From Prevotellaceae bacterium KH2P17 (GTDB lineage Bacteria > Bacteroidota > Bacteroidia > Bacteroidales > Bacteroidaceae): a DNA stretch of 64,000 nucleotides. A program made the translations under genes and the position numbers. The notes beneath the pieces are model-generated. The model made no database searches. It saw only the letters and a program-made list of their open reading frames with translations, and was not told the DNA's origin. Below, in pieces: positions 16,062-24,968 of this stretch. Within the stretch, counting starts at the first letter, position 1, and every line of letters begins with the position of its first letter. Where the stretch lies: NCBI GenBank assembly GCA_900199655.1, contig FZRE01000012.1:1-64000 (forward strand), given 5' to 3'.

Positions 16062-17036
16062 TCATTCGGGCTTGAGGGGCGAGGCCTTCACGCCCTCGAA
16101 AGTCAGTTTTACGGGGCGTATGGTGCCGTCGGCATTGAACTCGAGCCTGTCGATGCACACCACCCGATGGTTGCCGTCGGTCTCTCCCAGAGGGCGCCGG
16201 TGGTACACGATGTAGAACTCATCAGCCCCCGGACCTTTGATAACCGAGTGGTGACCGGCGCCGGTGGCCACCTCGGGGTCCTGCTGCAGTATCTTGCCTA
16301 TGCGCCTGAAGGGGCCCAGCGGCGAGTCGCCGATGGCGTAGGCCGCGCAGTAGTCGGGGCCCGTCCATCCGCCCTCCGACCACATGAAGTAGTACTTGCC
16401 GCCGCGCTTGAGCATGAAGGGGCCCTCTACATAGTTCTGGGGCGTTATCTCCTTGTAAGTAGTGCCGTCCGTGAAGGGAACGATGTGGAGCAAGTCGGGC
16501 GCCAACCGCACCACGTTGCAGTGCCTCCAGCCGCCGTAGTACATGTACCACTGGCCGTCGTCATCGCAGAACACGAACTGGTCAATGGGCTGTGCGCCGT
16601 TCACGATGTGGCCAACGAGGGGCTTGCCGATGGCATCGCGGAACGGCCCTTCGGGCTTCTCGGCCACGGCTACGCCTATTCCGCCCGTCTCACCCTCATG
16701 AACATCGTTGGCGGAGAAGAAGAAATAGAACCTGTTATTGGCCTTCACCACCGACGGAGCCCACATGGCACGGCGCGCCCAGGGCACGTTGTAGGCGTCG
16801 AGTACGTGGTAATGCTTCGTCCAATGCACCAAATCGGGCGACGAGAAGGCGTCAAAATGGGTCTGCTCTCCGTAAGGCGCCGAGTAGGTAGGGTAAACCC
16901 AGTAGCGCTGGTTCAGTACGATAGCCTCCGGATCGGCGTACCATCCGCCGGCTATAGGGTTGCCACCGGCTGGCTGTTGGGCCGTGGCGGCCGCGGCCGA
17001 GCATAGCAGGGCGGCGGCAAGAAGAAACTGTTTCAT
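16062..17036 (-). CDS. GH43 family glycosidase, secreted
   Basis: Five-bladed-propeller glycosidase, usually acting on arabinose- or xylose-containing side chains. A signal peptide (about 1-19) precedes the three expected carboxylates: base Asp in GGWYADPEAI, pKa-modulating Asp in QPIDQFVF and acid Glu in YVEGPFML. Length 324 means a catalytic domain only, with no binding module. It is the last gene of an overlapping operon with DUF6483 and a helicase (4-bp overlap). That context does not reveal its substrate. Confidence 0.9.
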   Translation of the reverse strand: MKQFLLAAALLCSAAAATAQQPAGGNPIAGGWYADPEAIVLNQRYWVYPTYSAPYGEQTHFDAFSSPDLVHWTKHYHVLDAYNVPWARRAMWAPSVVKANNRFYFFFSANDVHEGETGGIGVAVAEKPEGPFRDAIGKPLVGHIVNGAQPIDQFVFCDDDGQWYMYYGGWRHCNVVRLAPDLLHIVPFTDGTTYKEITPQNYVEGPFMLKRGGKYYFMWSEGGWTGPDYCAAYAIGDSPLGPFRRIGKILQQDPEVATGAGHHSVIKGPGADEFYIVYHRRPLGETDGNHRVVCIDRLEFNADGTIRPVKLTFEGVKASPLKPE

Positions 17037-17425
17037 GGGTTGTCTAATTTGTTTTTGATTGCTGTCATTCGTTTCCGGCGGTCCAGGTCGTAGGTTCGGC
17101 CGTAGGCATCTATGTAGTCGAAGAGGGCGTAAGCCTTCTCCAGGAGGTCGTCGGCCTGCGGTTTGGACACTGTGCCGGCCTCGGTGTAGAAGAGGTTAGC
17201 CAGCATGTCGAGGCGGTAGAGGTAGTCGGCGGGGTGGCTGTTCTTGAGGTTTGCAAGTATTTCCGGTACCGAGGCATTGCGCCACAACGCCGCCTCGCCG
17301 AAGTATTGGGTGTAGAGTTTCTCTATCTCCTGCCTGCGGTCTTCCACCTCCTTCTTCTCCAGGAGGCGCTGCAATGCGGCCATGAACTCGCGGATAAGCC
17401 GCATGATGTAGTCTTTCTCAATCAT
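17033..17425 (-). CDS. DUF6483-type small protein
   Basis: A 130-residue soluble helical protein starting MIEKDYIMRLIREFMAALQ, the N-terminal pattern of DUF6483 proteins. Function unknown. It overlaps the helicase stop by 8 bp and GH43 by 4 bp. Confidence 0.7.
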   Translation of the reverse strand: MIEKDYIMRLIREFMAALQRLLEKKEVEDRRQEIEKLYTQYFGEAALWRNASVPEILANLKNSHPADYLYRLDMLANLFYTEAGTVSKPQADDLLEKAYALFDYIDAYGRTYDLDRRKRMTAIKNKLDNP

Positions 17426-19388
17426 AGTTGTGGGATTGGTTTTGGTTTTCCAGATTCTTGATGTAGCGGTACAGCTTGCTGTAGAAGGGGTGGCGGGTCA
17501 GCGTGGGCACATCAGCGAGGATGATGAGCTTCATCCGCGCCCGCGTAATGGCAACGTTCATGCGGCGCAGGTCGCGCAGGAAGCCAATCTGCCCTTCGGC
17601 ATTCGCGCGGACCAGCGAGATGAGTATGACGTCGCGCTCCTGCCCCTGGAAGCCGTCGACGGTGTTCACGCTGATGAGCGCCCGGTAGGGTTTGAAGAAC
17701 GCGCGCTGCCTGATGAGCCTGCGCAGGTACTGCACCTGGGCGCGGTAAGGCGAGATGATGCCCACGTCGATGCGCTCTTCGAGGATGCGGTTCTTGCCTA
17801 TCTTGTTGAAGTATTGCTCCAGTGTAGCCAGCGTTTGCTCGGCTTCGGCCTTGTTGATGCGCCCGAAGGTCTCGCCCACAAACTCCTCTCCCGTGGGCTG
17901 CTCGCTGCCGTCGGCATCGGCGGGGGCAGCCTCGCGCCACTCCATCGGTACGTCGTAGTCCAGTATGCCGCGGTGTTTGATTTGCGGAGCCGACTGCACC
18001 TGCCCGTCGTAAAACCAGTTGGAAGAGAAGCGCATGATGTCTTCGTGCATGCGGTACTGCACCTTGAGCAGTGTCACCACTTCGGGTTTGTTCTCCACAA
18101 TGCGCTCCATGAGCGTCTTGCCGAGCCCTCCCTTGAGCGCGGCAATGCTCTTTACCGTAGGCGGAAGCTGGCAGTGGTCGCCTGCGAGCACCACTCTGCC
18201 GGCCTTGCGGATGGCTATCCAGCACGCTGCCTCAAGCGCCTGGGCGGCTTCATCAATAAAAAGCGTGCCGTACTTCTGTCCTTCGAGCACGCGGTTGGCC
18301 GAGCCCACCAGCGTTGAGGCTATGACGCGGGCCTCGCCAAAGAGGTCGGCATTGATGCGGAGCTCTACCTCCGTGGCTCTCGACTTGAGCCTGTCGAGCT
18401 TCTGGTGGTAGCTTTCCGTGCGCCCGCGGCGCTGACCGCGCAGCTCGCGGATGGCCTTACGGATGGCCCACAGCTGCGGATAGTCGGCATGAGACTCAAA
18501 CCTGCGCTCGTAGGTAAAGCCCAGCATCTTGTCGTTCACACGTGTGGGGTTGCCTATACGCAGCACATTGACGCCGCGGTCTACGAGCTTCTCGCTTATC
18601 CAGTCAACCGCCATGTTGCTTTGAGCGCACACAAGAACCTGGCTCTCCCGGCGCAGCGTCTCGTAGATAGCTTCCACTAAGGTGGTTGTCTTGCCCGTTC
18701 CGGGAGGCCCGTGCACCACGGCCACGTCCTTTGCCCGCAGCACTTGGTTCACTGCCTGCTCCTGTGTGGGGTTGAGCCAGGGGAACTTCATGGGCTCGAA
18801 CGAGAACGTAGCCGCCGGCTGATGCGAGTAGAAAAGGTCGCGTAAGCAGGCCAGCCGGTTGCCCCGGGCATTCATCACGCGGTCCAGGGCGGCAAACATC
18901 ATCTGGTAGCTCGTCTCGTCGAAGAAGAGCTGAACGCCCAACCGGTCGGCCTGCTGCAGGTCGGCAATGTGGCTGCCGTCGGGCACCGTGACCACCATCC
19001 GGTCGCCGTCAACGTACGAAACGGTGCCGTTGAAGGGGTAGTAGGTGATGGGGGAGGGGTGTTGGGTGGCGGGTGATGGGTGGTGGGTGATGGGTGTGGG
19101 GTGACGGGTGATGGGGTCCGTGCGGAAGAAAACAACGGGTTTGCCGAACTCGAAGTTGTGTTCGATGTCGGTATCTTCGGTTCTGAAAACCTCTACCGTT
19201 AGCTGATTGAGCGAGTTGTAGTAGCTTTTGCCCACCCTGAGGGGGAACCAGGCGTCGCCGCGTTTTACCTTTCGGGCCAGTCCCAGGGTCTCGGTCTGCT
19301 TGCGGAAGGCCTCCTTCTCGGTGCTGTACTCCAACTGCAAGAGCAGCTTCTGGCGTTGTAATTCGGCGATGGGTGAGCTTTGTGTCAT
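17418..19388 (-). CDS. Superfamily 1B DNA/RNA helicase (Upf1/IGHMBP2-like)
   Basis: A 656-residue helicase with Walker A GPPGTGKTTT (about residue 226), DEAA Walker B in TLFIDEAAQ, GDHCQLPPT (motif III), VQYRMH (motif IV) and TVDGFQGQERDVI plus NVAITRAR (V and VI). The N-terminal region carries the 1B-type beta-barrel insertion. Residues about 92-113 are a Pro/His/Thr-rich tract, the translation of a GGGTGNT heptad array, and look like an in-frame insertion. A TACCTTTG box lies 5 bases before the ATG, predicting a leaderless mRNA. First gene of the operon with DUF6483 and GH43. Confidence 0.92.
   Translation of the reverse strand: MTQSSPIAELQRQKLLLQLEYSTEKEAFRKQTETLGLARKVKRGDAWFPLRVGKSYYNSLNQLTVEVFRTEDTDIEHNFEFGKPVVFFRTDPITRHPTPITHHPSPATQHPSPITYYPFNGTVSYVDGDRMVVTVPDGSHIADLQQADRLGVQLFFDETSYQMMFAALDRVMNARGNRLACLRDLFYSHQPAATFSFEPMKFPWLNPTQEQAVNQVLRAKDVAVVHGPPGTGKTTTLVEAIYETLRRESQVLVCAQSNMAVDWISEKLVDRGVNVLRIGNPTRVNDKMLGFTYERRFESHADYPQLWAIRKAIRELRGQRRGRTESYHQKLDRLKSRATEVELRINADLFGEARVIASTLVGSANRVLEGQKYGTLFIDEAAQALEAACWIAIRKAGRVVLAGDHCQLPPTVKSIAALKGGLGKTLMERIVENKPEVVTLLKVQYRMHEDIMRFSSNWFYDGQVQSAPQIKHRGILDYDVPMEWREAAPADADGSEQPTGEEFVGETFGRINKAEAEQTLATLEQYFNKIGKNRILEERIDVGIISPYRAQVQYLRRLIRQRAFFKPYRALISVNTVDGFQGQERDVILISLVRANAEGQIGFLRDLRRMNVAITRARMKLIILADVPTLTRHPFYSKLYRYIKNLENQNQSHNYD
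19044..19116. repeat. Family C heptad array inside the helicase gene
   Basis: GGGTGAT/GGGTGGT/GGGTGTT heptads on the plus strand. The minus-strand reading gives repeated HPTPITHHPSP-like residues without stops. Confidence 0.75.
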
Positions 19389-19392
19389 GCTG

Positions 19393-19400
19393 CAAAGGTA
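19393..19400 (-). promoter_or_regulatory. -7 box abutting the helicase start
   Basis: TACCTTTG on the minus strand, with only four bases between its G and the ATG at 19388. Confidence 0.5.
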
Positions 19401-19441
19401 CTAATTTGTCTGAAAACAGGATGAAAACGGCACAAAAATAT

Positions 19442-19449
19442 TATCTTTG
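19442..19449 (+). promoter_or_regulatory. -7 box abutting the ABC ATPase start
   Basis: TATCTTTG ends five bases before the ATG at 19455; divergent from the helicase box across a 66-bp gap. Confidence 0.5.
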
Positions 19450-19454
19450 CACAG

Positions 19455-20252
19455 ATGGAAACGATAAAGATAGAAAACCTGACGATAGGCTACGCGGACA
19501 AGATTGTGGCCAAGGAGCTAAACGGCTCGATAGGTAGCGGCCGGCTGACGTGCCTGCTCGGAGAGAACGGAGTGGGCAAGTCGACCCTGTTGCGCACCTT
19601 GGCGGGATTCCAGCCGGCCATCAGCGGCACCGTTACCTATACCGCGGCACCCGGCCTGAAGCCCGGCTCGGGCGGCCGCAAGCTGGCCAAACTGGTGAGC
19701 GTTGTGCTCACACAGAAGCCCAACGTGCACAACATTACCGTGGCGGAGATGGTGGGCATGGGCCGCGCTCCGTACACCAACTTCTGGGGAACGCTCTCTG
19801 CAGCCGACCGCGAGATAGTTTCCCGCGCCATGCAGCTGGTGGGCATCGGGCCCATGAGCCACCGCATGGTGCACACCTTGAGCGATGGAGAGCGCCAGAA
19901 GGTGATGATTGCCAAGGCGCTGGCACAGCAGACGCCCGTCATCTTGCTTGATGAGCCGACGGCGTTCCTCGACTTTCCGAGCAAGGTTGAGATGATGCAG
20001 CTGCTCCACAGGCTTGCAGCAGAGATGGACAAAACCATCTTTCTCTCCACCCACGACCTAGAGCTGGCCCTCCAGATAGCCGACATGCTCTGGATGATGA
20101 ACCGCACCCGCGGCCTCACCATCGGCACTCCGCGCCAGCTGGCGGCACTGGGAATACTGAGCGAGTACGTGGAAAGAGACGACATCAGCTTCGACAAGGA
20201 GACGCTGACCATACGGGTAAGGAGCCCGCAGCGGCTCGCCGGGCAGGAGTGA
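19455..20252 (+). CDS. ABC transporter ATP-binding protein (FecE/BtuD-like), orphan
   Basis: A 265-residue ATPase most like those of iron-siderophore, haem or cobalamin importers. Walker A is GENGVGKST (about 38-46), the signature is LSDGERQK, Walker B is VILLDEPTAFLD and the switch His is in STHDLELAL. No permease or binding-protein gene is adjacent, so its membrane partner must be encoded elsewhere. Confidence 0.88.
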   Translation: METIKIENLTIGYADKIVAKELNGSIGSGRLTCLLGENGVGKSTLLRTLAGFQPAISGTVTYTAAPGLKPGSGGRKLAKLVSVVLTQKPNVHNITVAEMVGMGRAPYTNFWGTLSAADREIVSRAMQLVGIGPMSHRMVHTLSDGERQKVMIAKALAQQTPVILLDEPTAFLDFPSKVEMMQLLHRLAAEMDKTIFLSTHDLELALQIADMLWMMNRTRGLTIGTPRQLAALGILSEYVERDDISFDKETLTIRVRSPQRLAGQE

Positions 20253-20285
20253 GCGGAACTTCAGGATTGCGGCAGCATCAAAGAG

Positions 20286-21164
20286 CTATCCCAGACGGAT
20301 AACTCTTTTGATGTCCTTCAGCGTCTTGTCGAACGGCCCCGAGTGCTCCAGCTTGAGCGTACACATGGCAGCGGCAAACTTGCCGGCCTCCTCGTAGCCC
20401 GCGCCTTGCGAGCGGCAGTAGAGGTAACCGGTAGAGTACGTATCGCCGCAGCCCGTTGCATCCACCACTCTCGACGGCTCGTAGGCCGGTATCTCGTAGA
20501 ATTTGCCCTCGGCGTAGATGAGCGATCCGTAGCTTCCCAGCGTCACGATGACCTCGCGGACACCGTATTCGGCCAGCTTGAGGGCTACCGAGCGCGGATT
20601 GCGGGAGCTGGTGATGACCTCCATCTCGTGCTCGTTCAGCTTCACGATGTCGGTAAAGTTGAGCACCCGCTCCTTGTCTTTCCAGTCTATGGCGTACACG
20701 TTTTCGCCCCTCACCTCGCGCAGGTAGCCCTGCACGTCGATGGAGATGAGGCCGCGCGTGGAGAGGTATTCCACCACGTCGGGCGAGAAGTCGTCGTTCA
20801 GCAGCGAGCCCAAGTGGTACACGCGGGCCTGCTCCGTCAGCTTCATCTCGTCCACTGTAAAGGGGTCGGCCTTAGCCAGAACGCGCTGGGTGCGGTTGTT
20901 CGAGTTCTCTCCATATTTGTTTTCAAAGTACACCGTGTGCTGACTCGGGTAGCATCTCACGTCTATTCCCGCCTGTCGCATCAGCTCCACTTCCTTCATT
21001 TGGCCGCGTCCCACCTTGGTAACGAGCTGGAACGACACCGCGGGCGGCAGCCGGTTCATGCCGTAGGACATGTAGAAGGAGGTTCCGCCGGCCATGTAGA
21101 CGGTTTGTTCCGGCGTGATTATCTTATCGCGGGTGATGTGCCCAATGCAGCAAATATCTATCAT
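20286..21164 (-). CDS. PfkB-family carbohydrate/nucleoside kinase
   Basis: Ribokinase-like kinase of 292 residues. The C-terminal PfkB signature is DATGCGDTYSTGYLY with the catalytic Asp in GCGD; an N-terminal substrate region has AGGTSFYMSYGMNRL. The substrate cannot be told from the sequence. It has a clean promoter at 21251-21282 and is transcribed alone. Confidence 0.88.
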   Translation of the reverse strand: MIDICCIGHITRDKIITPEQTVYMAGGTSFYMSYGMNRLPPAVSFQLVTKVGRGQMKEVELMRQAGIDVRCYPSQHTVYFENKYGENSNNRTQRVLAKADPFTVDEMKLTEQARVYHLGSLLNDDFSPDVVEYLSTRGLISIDVQGYLREVRGENVYAIDWKDKERVLNFTDIVKLNEHEMEVITSSRNPRSVALKLAEYGVREVIVTLGSYGSLIYAEGKFYEIPAYEPSRVVDATGCGDTYSTGYLYCRSQGAGYEEAGKFAAAMCTLKLEHSGPFDKTLKDIKRVIRLG

Positions 21165-21250
21165 CTTCTCTCCGAGTTAGGGCGTAAGGCAGCGTCGTCG
21201 GGCGCCTGTGAGCCGTCGCAGGGCGCCGCCTTACAAACTGTTGTATCGTG

Positions 21251-21282
21251 CAAAGATAGTTTTTTTGTAACATACAAGCAAA
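21251..21282 (-). promoter_or_regulatory. Promoter for the PfkB-type kinase gene
   Basis: On the minus strand TTTG (21282-21279), 20-bp spacer, TATCTTTG (21258-21251), a full Bacteroidota-type promoter. The leader is about 80 nt. Confidence 0.7.
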
Positions 21283-21387
21283 CAAAATTGAAAAATATTG
21301 CGTTTTGACCTACGCTTGCGCCCTGTCCGCCGGCCTGTTTCCGGGTGCCGGAATGCCATCGGTTGCGTTGTTGAAGGATAGGAGCAG

Positions 21388-21457
21388 GAACTTTCGACAC
21401 TTGTCGCACATGAGTGTGACACTTGTCGCACGATTGTTCGACACTTGTCGAAAGTTC
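21388..21457. repeat. Family A 70-bp triple-palindrome element, copy 3
   Basis: Arms at 21388-21394 and 21451-21457; units start at 21395, 21417 and 21439. It lies between the kinase promoter and the 3' end of the receptor-like gene. The preceding GATAGGAGCAG is shared with copy 1. Confidence 0.9.
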
Positions 21458-21506
21458 CCGGACAGGTCAGTTTTCCATCCTGATTGTAAAATATCAGCTT
21501 CCTGCT

Positions 21507-23750
21507 TCATTTAATCGTGATGTCTTCGTTATTGATGGCGCTGCCTGCATTGCGGCTTCTGAAATTCGTTCCGAAGTGCCAGGTCACAGAGAAAGAAAGC
21601 ATGGACGAGGGCAAGGATACCTCCGAATGCTGATAGACTCCCTTGAGCCGGTAGTCTGTACGCTGCCGGTGCCACAGCCCGAACATGTCTGTATAGCGTA
21701 TCGATAAGTCGATGCGGCCTTTCCACAGCGACTTGCGGGCCAGCAGATCCAGTGTAGGCTTGAGCCGTGTAGTGTAGTTCATGGCTATTATCCTGCTGAT
21801 ATAGGTTCCCGATAGGTTAAAGAACCAGTTGCGGGGTGCCATATAGCTCACGTTCATCGAACTGTTGAATATCCATCCCTCGTTACCTGTGCTCAACGAG
21901 GAGGCCTGCATGGAGGGAGTTAGTTTCAGCGACTGATGCGTTACCCCGGCCGAGAGGTTGAGGGTGAGCATGTTCTTCAGTAGCGGCAGATAGTAGCTGC
22001 CCGTGGCAGAGAACATGCGGCTGCGGCCTGCGTTCTGGTATGTCGTGGTGGTGTAGTCTTCTATGTAAACTTGGTCTACCATGTCTTTGGTTCGTTCATA
22101 CGATACCTGCATATTCAGATATCCATTCCTTATTTGCCGTGCGTAAGCCAGTGTGAAGCGGTTGGCGTATTGTGGTTTGAGGCTGGGGTTGCCTTTTATC
22201 TTGCTCTCTTCGCTAATATAATAGATTTCAGGGTTCAGGTAATCGATGCTGGGTCGCCATATCCTGCGCAGGTAAGTGGCCGAGAGATTGCCCTTTTTGC
22301 CATTCCATGCCACGGTGGCAGCAGGCAGAAACGACAGGTGCCTCACGCTGACGGTACCGAACCGGTAGCCGTCCTACTCTCCTTTCAGTATCACGAAGGC
22401 TCCCAAATGGGTGCCAAGGTCGAACTGGTCTTTTACGTACAACTGCTGCACATCAGAGTTGTAACGTTCCTTGGAGGCCGTGAGCAGGCTCTGCCGGAAG
22501 ATGCTCTTGTAACCCGCGATGACGTTATGGAAGATGCGGCCGGTGTGCAGACTGTCGGCTTCATCTACTATCTCGCCCGTCCACTCATGCAGACCGCCCC
22601 TGTAGGTGTATGCCGACGGAGTTGTTACCTCATTTGTATTTAGATAGTTGAGATAGCGTGCCTTGCCGAACAAACGGTTGTTCTTACCGGGATTGTAGCG
22701 TGCTACAGCATTGCCAAAGTGGCTGAAATACTTTTCGCGTGTATGCTGATTGGAGGCGCCGACGTTAGTTATTGGCAAGTAGGAGTTCGTGTGGGCGTTG
22801 TAGCCAAACATGGAATAAGAGAGAAAAGCCATCCAACGGGATGAGAAAAACAGGTTGACCCTTGTGGAGGCAGCATACTGGTTTAGGTTTGTCTTATCAT
22901 GAGAACGGAAAGTCAGCGCCCCATCCCTGAAGGTGGAACGGTCGCTGTGCTGGCGGCTATAGGTATGAGAAACCCACGAGGTGATGTCCACTTTCTCCGA
23001 GTGATACGACACATTGGGCATCACGAAGCTGCCCGGGCGCGTTAGTTGTGTGCTTAGTTCCGCCTCTCCTTTGAAGAGGCGCGTGTGGTCTTTCTTACGA
23101 ATGAAGTTGATTTCACCGGCATACGTGTCTTCATTTACGCCTACCCTACGGATCTCTACACGCTCAATCTCGGTGGCGTCTACCTTGGCAATCTCCTCTT
23201 GGCTTATCTCTATGCCGTCAAGAAGCAGCTTGGCAGGTTTGTCGTTACCCAGGAGCTTGAAGCCAGTATCGCCATATATCACGCCCGGTAAGCGCCGGAG
23301 AGCCAAATCCAACTTTGCAGTGGCGGGCAGCCCTCTGGTGTCGAGGGCGAAAACTGTTCGCTCGGCATTAGATCGGGCCAGCTTACGGAACCCGATGACT
23401 TTTACCTCTCCTATTGACAGATGGCGCATGGTGAGAACTTGCTCACCCTCGGCTGCGGTGCTGATAAGGGTATCTAATGGCTCGTACAGGTTGGATTGTA
23501 CCGACACTTCGGCCTCCGTGCAACTGTCAGCCTCGGCCAACTGGCACCTGAAGCGGCCCTCCGTGTCGGTCAGTCCGCTCTGTCGGTGCCCGCAGTTGTC
23601 CACGCGCACGGCCACACCTGTTACGGGCTGCAGTTCTGTGTCTACGACAACAATCTGCAATCTACGTTGCTGTGCAAGGGCTCTGCAGCCCAGCAATGCA
23701 AGAATTCCTATTAAAATAGCGCGACGGGTCACCCTACGGCAATCCGTCAT
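21507..23750 (-). pseudogene. TonB-receptor-like outer-membrane barrel, interrupted by one amber codon
   Basis: Two minus-strand segments, 23750-22374 and 22373-21507, are the same reading frame separated only by a TAG at 22374-22376 (context LKGE-stop-DGYRFGT). Together they encode about 747 residues: signal peptide (ILIGILALLGCRALA), carboxypeptidase-like regulatory domain (about 28-110), plug-like domain (LPGVIYGDTGFKLLGNDKPA) and an outer-membrane beta-barrel. A CAG-to-TAG change would explain the break. TAG is a normal stop elsewhere here, so recoding is unlikely. An alternative ATG lies at 23780. No SusD partner. Confidence 0.8.
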
Positions 23751-23925
23751 GCGGGTTGATAAACAGGCTGTCATACTCAATTGCTCTTCCTATTTTTATG
23801 GCATGACACGATAATATCCCACCAACTGCAAATTCATAATTTACAAATAAAGTGATATAATCAATACAGTCCAAATCCTGAAAGTTAATTATTGTAAACC
23901 GACACCTGACAGGCAGCCATCAGTT

Positions 23926-24078
23926 CTATTGCTTTATAGACAACAGGCTAAACCAGACGGCCGCATGAAGCAGCCCTTCTGCCGCAAGCGGAAGCTCCCT
24001 TTCGGCCAGAAACATCATGGCAGCAGCGATGCAGATTAGTTGAAGGAAGAATTTTGGAGTTTTGCTTTCGTCTTTCAT
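23926..24078 (-). CDS. Small hydrophobic protein, 50 residues
   Basis: An open frame from ATG 24078 to TAG 23926. It has a charged N-terminus (MKDESKTPK), a hydrophobic segment FFLQLICIAAAMMFLA and a second hydrophobic stretch LLHAAVWFSLLSI, which looks like a small membrane protein. It starts 46 bp from the divergent pdxK ATG. No homologue recognised. The rest of the 23781-24124 gap shows nothing convincing. Confidence 0.4.
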   Translation of the reverse strand: MKDESKTPKFFLQLICIAAAMMFLAERELPLAAEGLLHAAVWFSLLSIKQ

Positions 24079-24124
24079 TTATTTGCCGTACCTTCGCACA
24101 TTGAAAGTATATGAACCAACAGGA

Positions 24125-24955
24125 ATGAGCAAGAAACAGGTACTTCTCATCAATGACATCTGCGGATACGGCAAGGTTGCCACCGCTGCCATGCTGCCCC
24201 TGCTCTCGTACATGGGGCATTCCGTCTACAATCTGCCCACTGCCTTGGTGTCTAACACGCTCGATTACGGCACGTTCAACATCCTTGACACCACGGAATA
24301 CATCAAGGGCGTGTTTCCCGTATGGAAGGAGCTGGGCTTCGGCTTCGATGCCATTGCCACGGGCTTCATCGTCTCCGAACGGCAGGCCGGCATCGTTTCG
24401 CGCTACTGCCAGGAACAGGCAGCGGGCGGAACGCTCATCTTTGCCGACCCCATCATGGGCGACGAGGGCAAGCTCTACAACGGAGTAACGCCCGCGACCA
24501 TCAGGAGTATGCGCGAGATGCTGTCGGTCGCCCACCTTTGTTACCCCAACTATACCGAGGCCTGCTATCTTACCGGGCGCGAATACAGGCCTGAAGGGGT
24601 TTCGGAAGCCGAAGCCCGCAGCCTTCTGAACCACCTGCGGAAGACCGGAGCCAAGTCGGCACTCATCACGAGCATACCCGTTGACGGTACGCCTACGGTG
24701 GTTGGCTACAACCATACGACCCAAGAATACTTCCTGTTGCCCTACACCGAGATTCCCGTTCACTTCCCCGGAACGGGCGACATCTTCTCAGCAGTCCTCA
24801 TAGGCCACCTGCTCGACGGCGAGCCTTTGGAGCAGAGCACCCAGCGAGCCATGGATGCTGTGTGGACACTCATCGACCTCAACAAGGAAAATGCCGACAA
24901 GAACCGCGGCATTCCGCTTGAGAACTACCTCGAAATCGTGAAGAGAAAGCCCTGA
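24125..24955 (+). CDS. Pyridoxal/pyridoxamine kinase
   Basis: Phosphorylates B6 vitamers in PLP salvage. A ribokinase-superfamily protein of the PdxK/PdxY branch: N-terminal LLINDICGYGKVA, then SNTLDYG, FADPIMGDEG and the C-terminal GTGDIFSAVLIGHLL with its catalytic Asp. The start MSKKQVLLIND follows AACAGGA. Length is 276. A 13-bp gap to the AspT-type gene suggests co-transcription. Confidence 0.88.
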   Translation: MSKKQVLLINDICGYGKVATAAMLPLLSYMGHSVYNLPTALVSNTLDYGTFNILDTTEYIKGVFPVWKELGFGFDAIATGFIVSERQAGIVSRYCQEQAAGGTLIFADPIMGDEGKLYNGVTPATIRSMREMLSVAHLCYPNYTEACYLTGREYRPEGVSEAEARSLLNHLRKTGAKSALITSIPVDGTPTVVGYNHTTQEYFLLPYTEIPVHFPGTGDIFSAVLIGHLLDGEPLEQSTQRAMDAVWTLIDLNKENADKNRGIPLENYLEIVKRKP

Positions 24956-24968
24956 CGGAGCACATTCT

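Noticed and set aside
19455..20252. Part of a local iron or cobalamin importer operon
   Set aside because: No permease, binding protein or TonB receptor gene is adjacent; the next gene is a kinase on the other strand.
22374..22376. TAG as a recoded sense codon
   Set aside because: TAG is used as the ordinary stop of other genes here (GH20, ribD), so a nonsense mutation is simpler.
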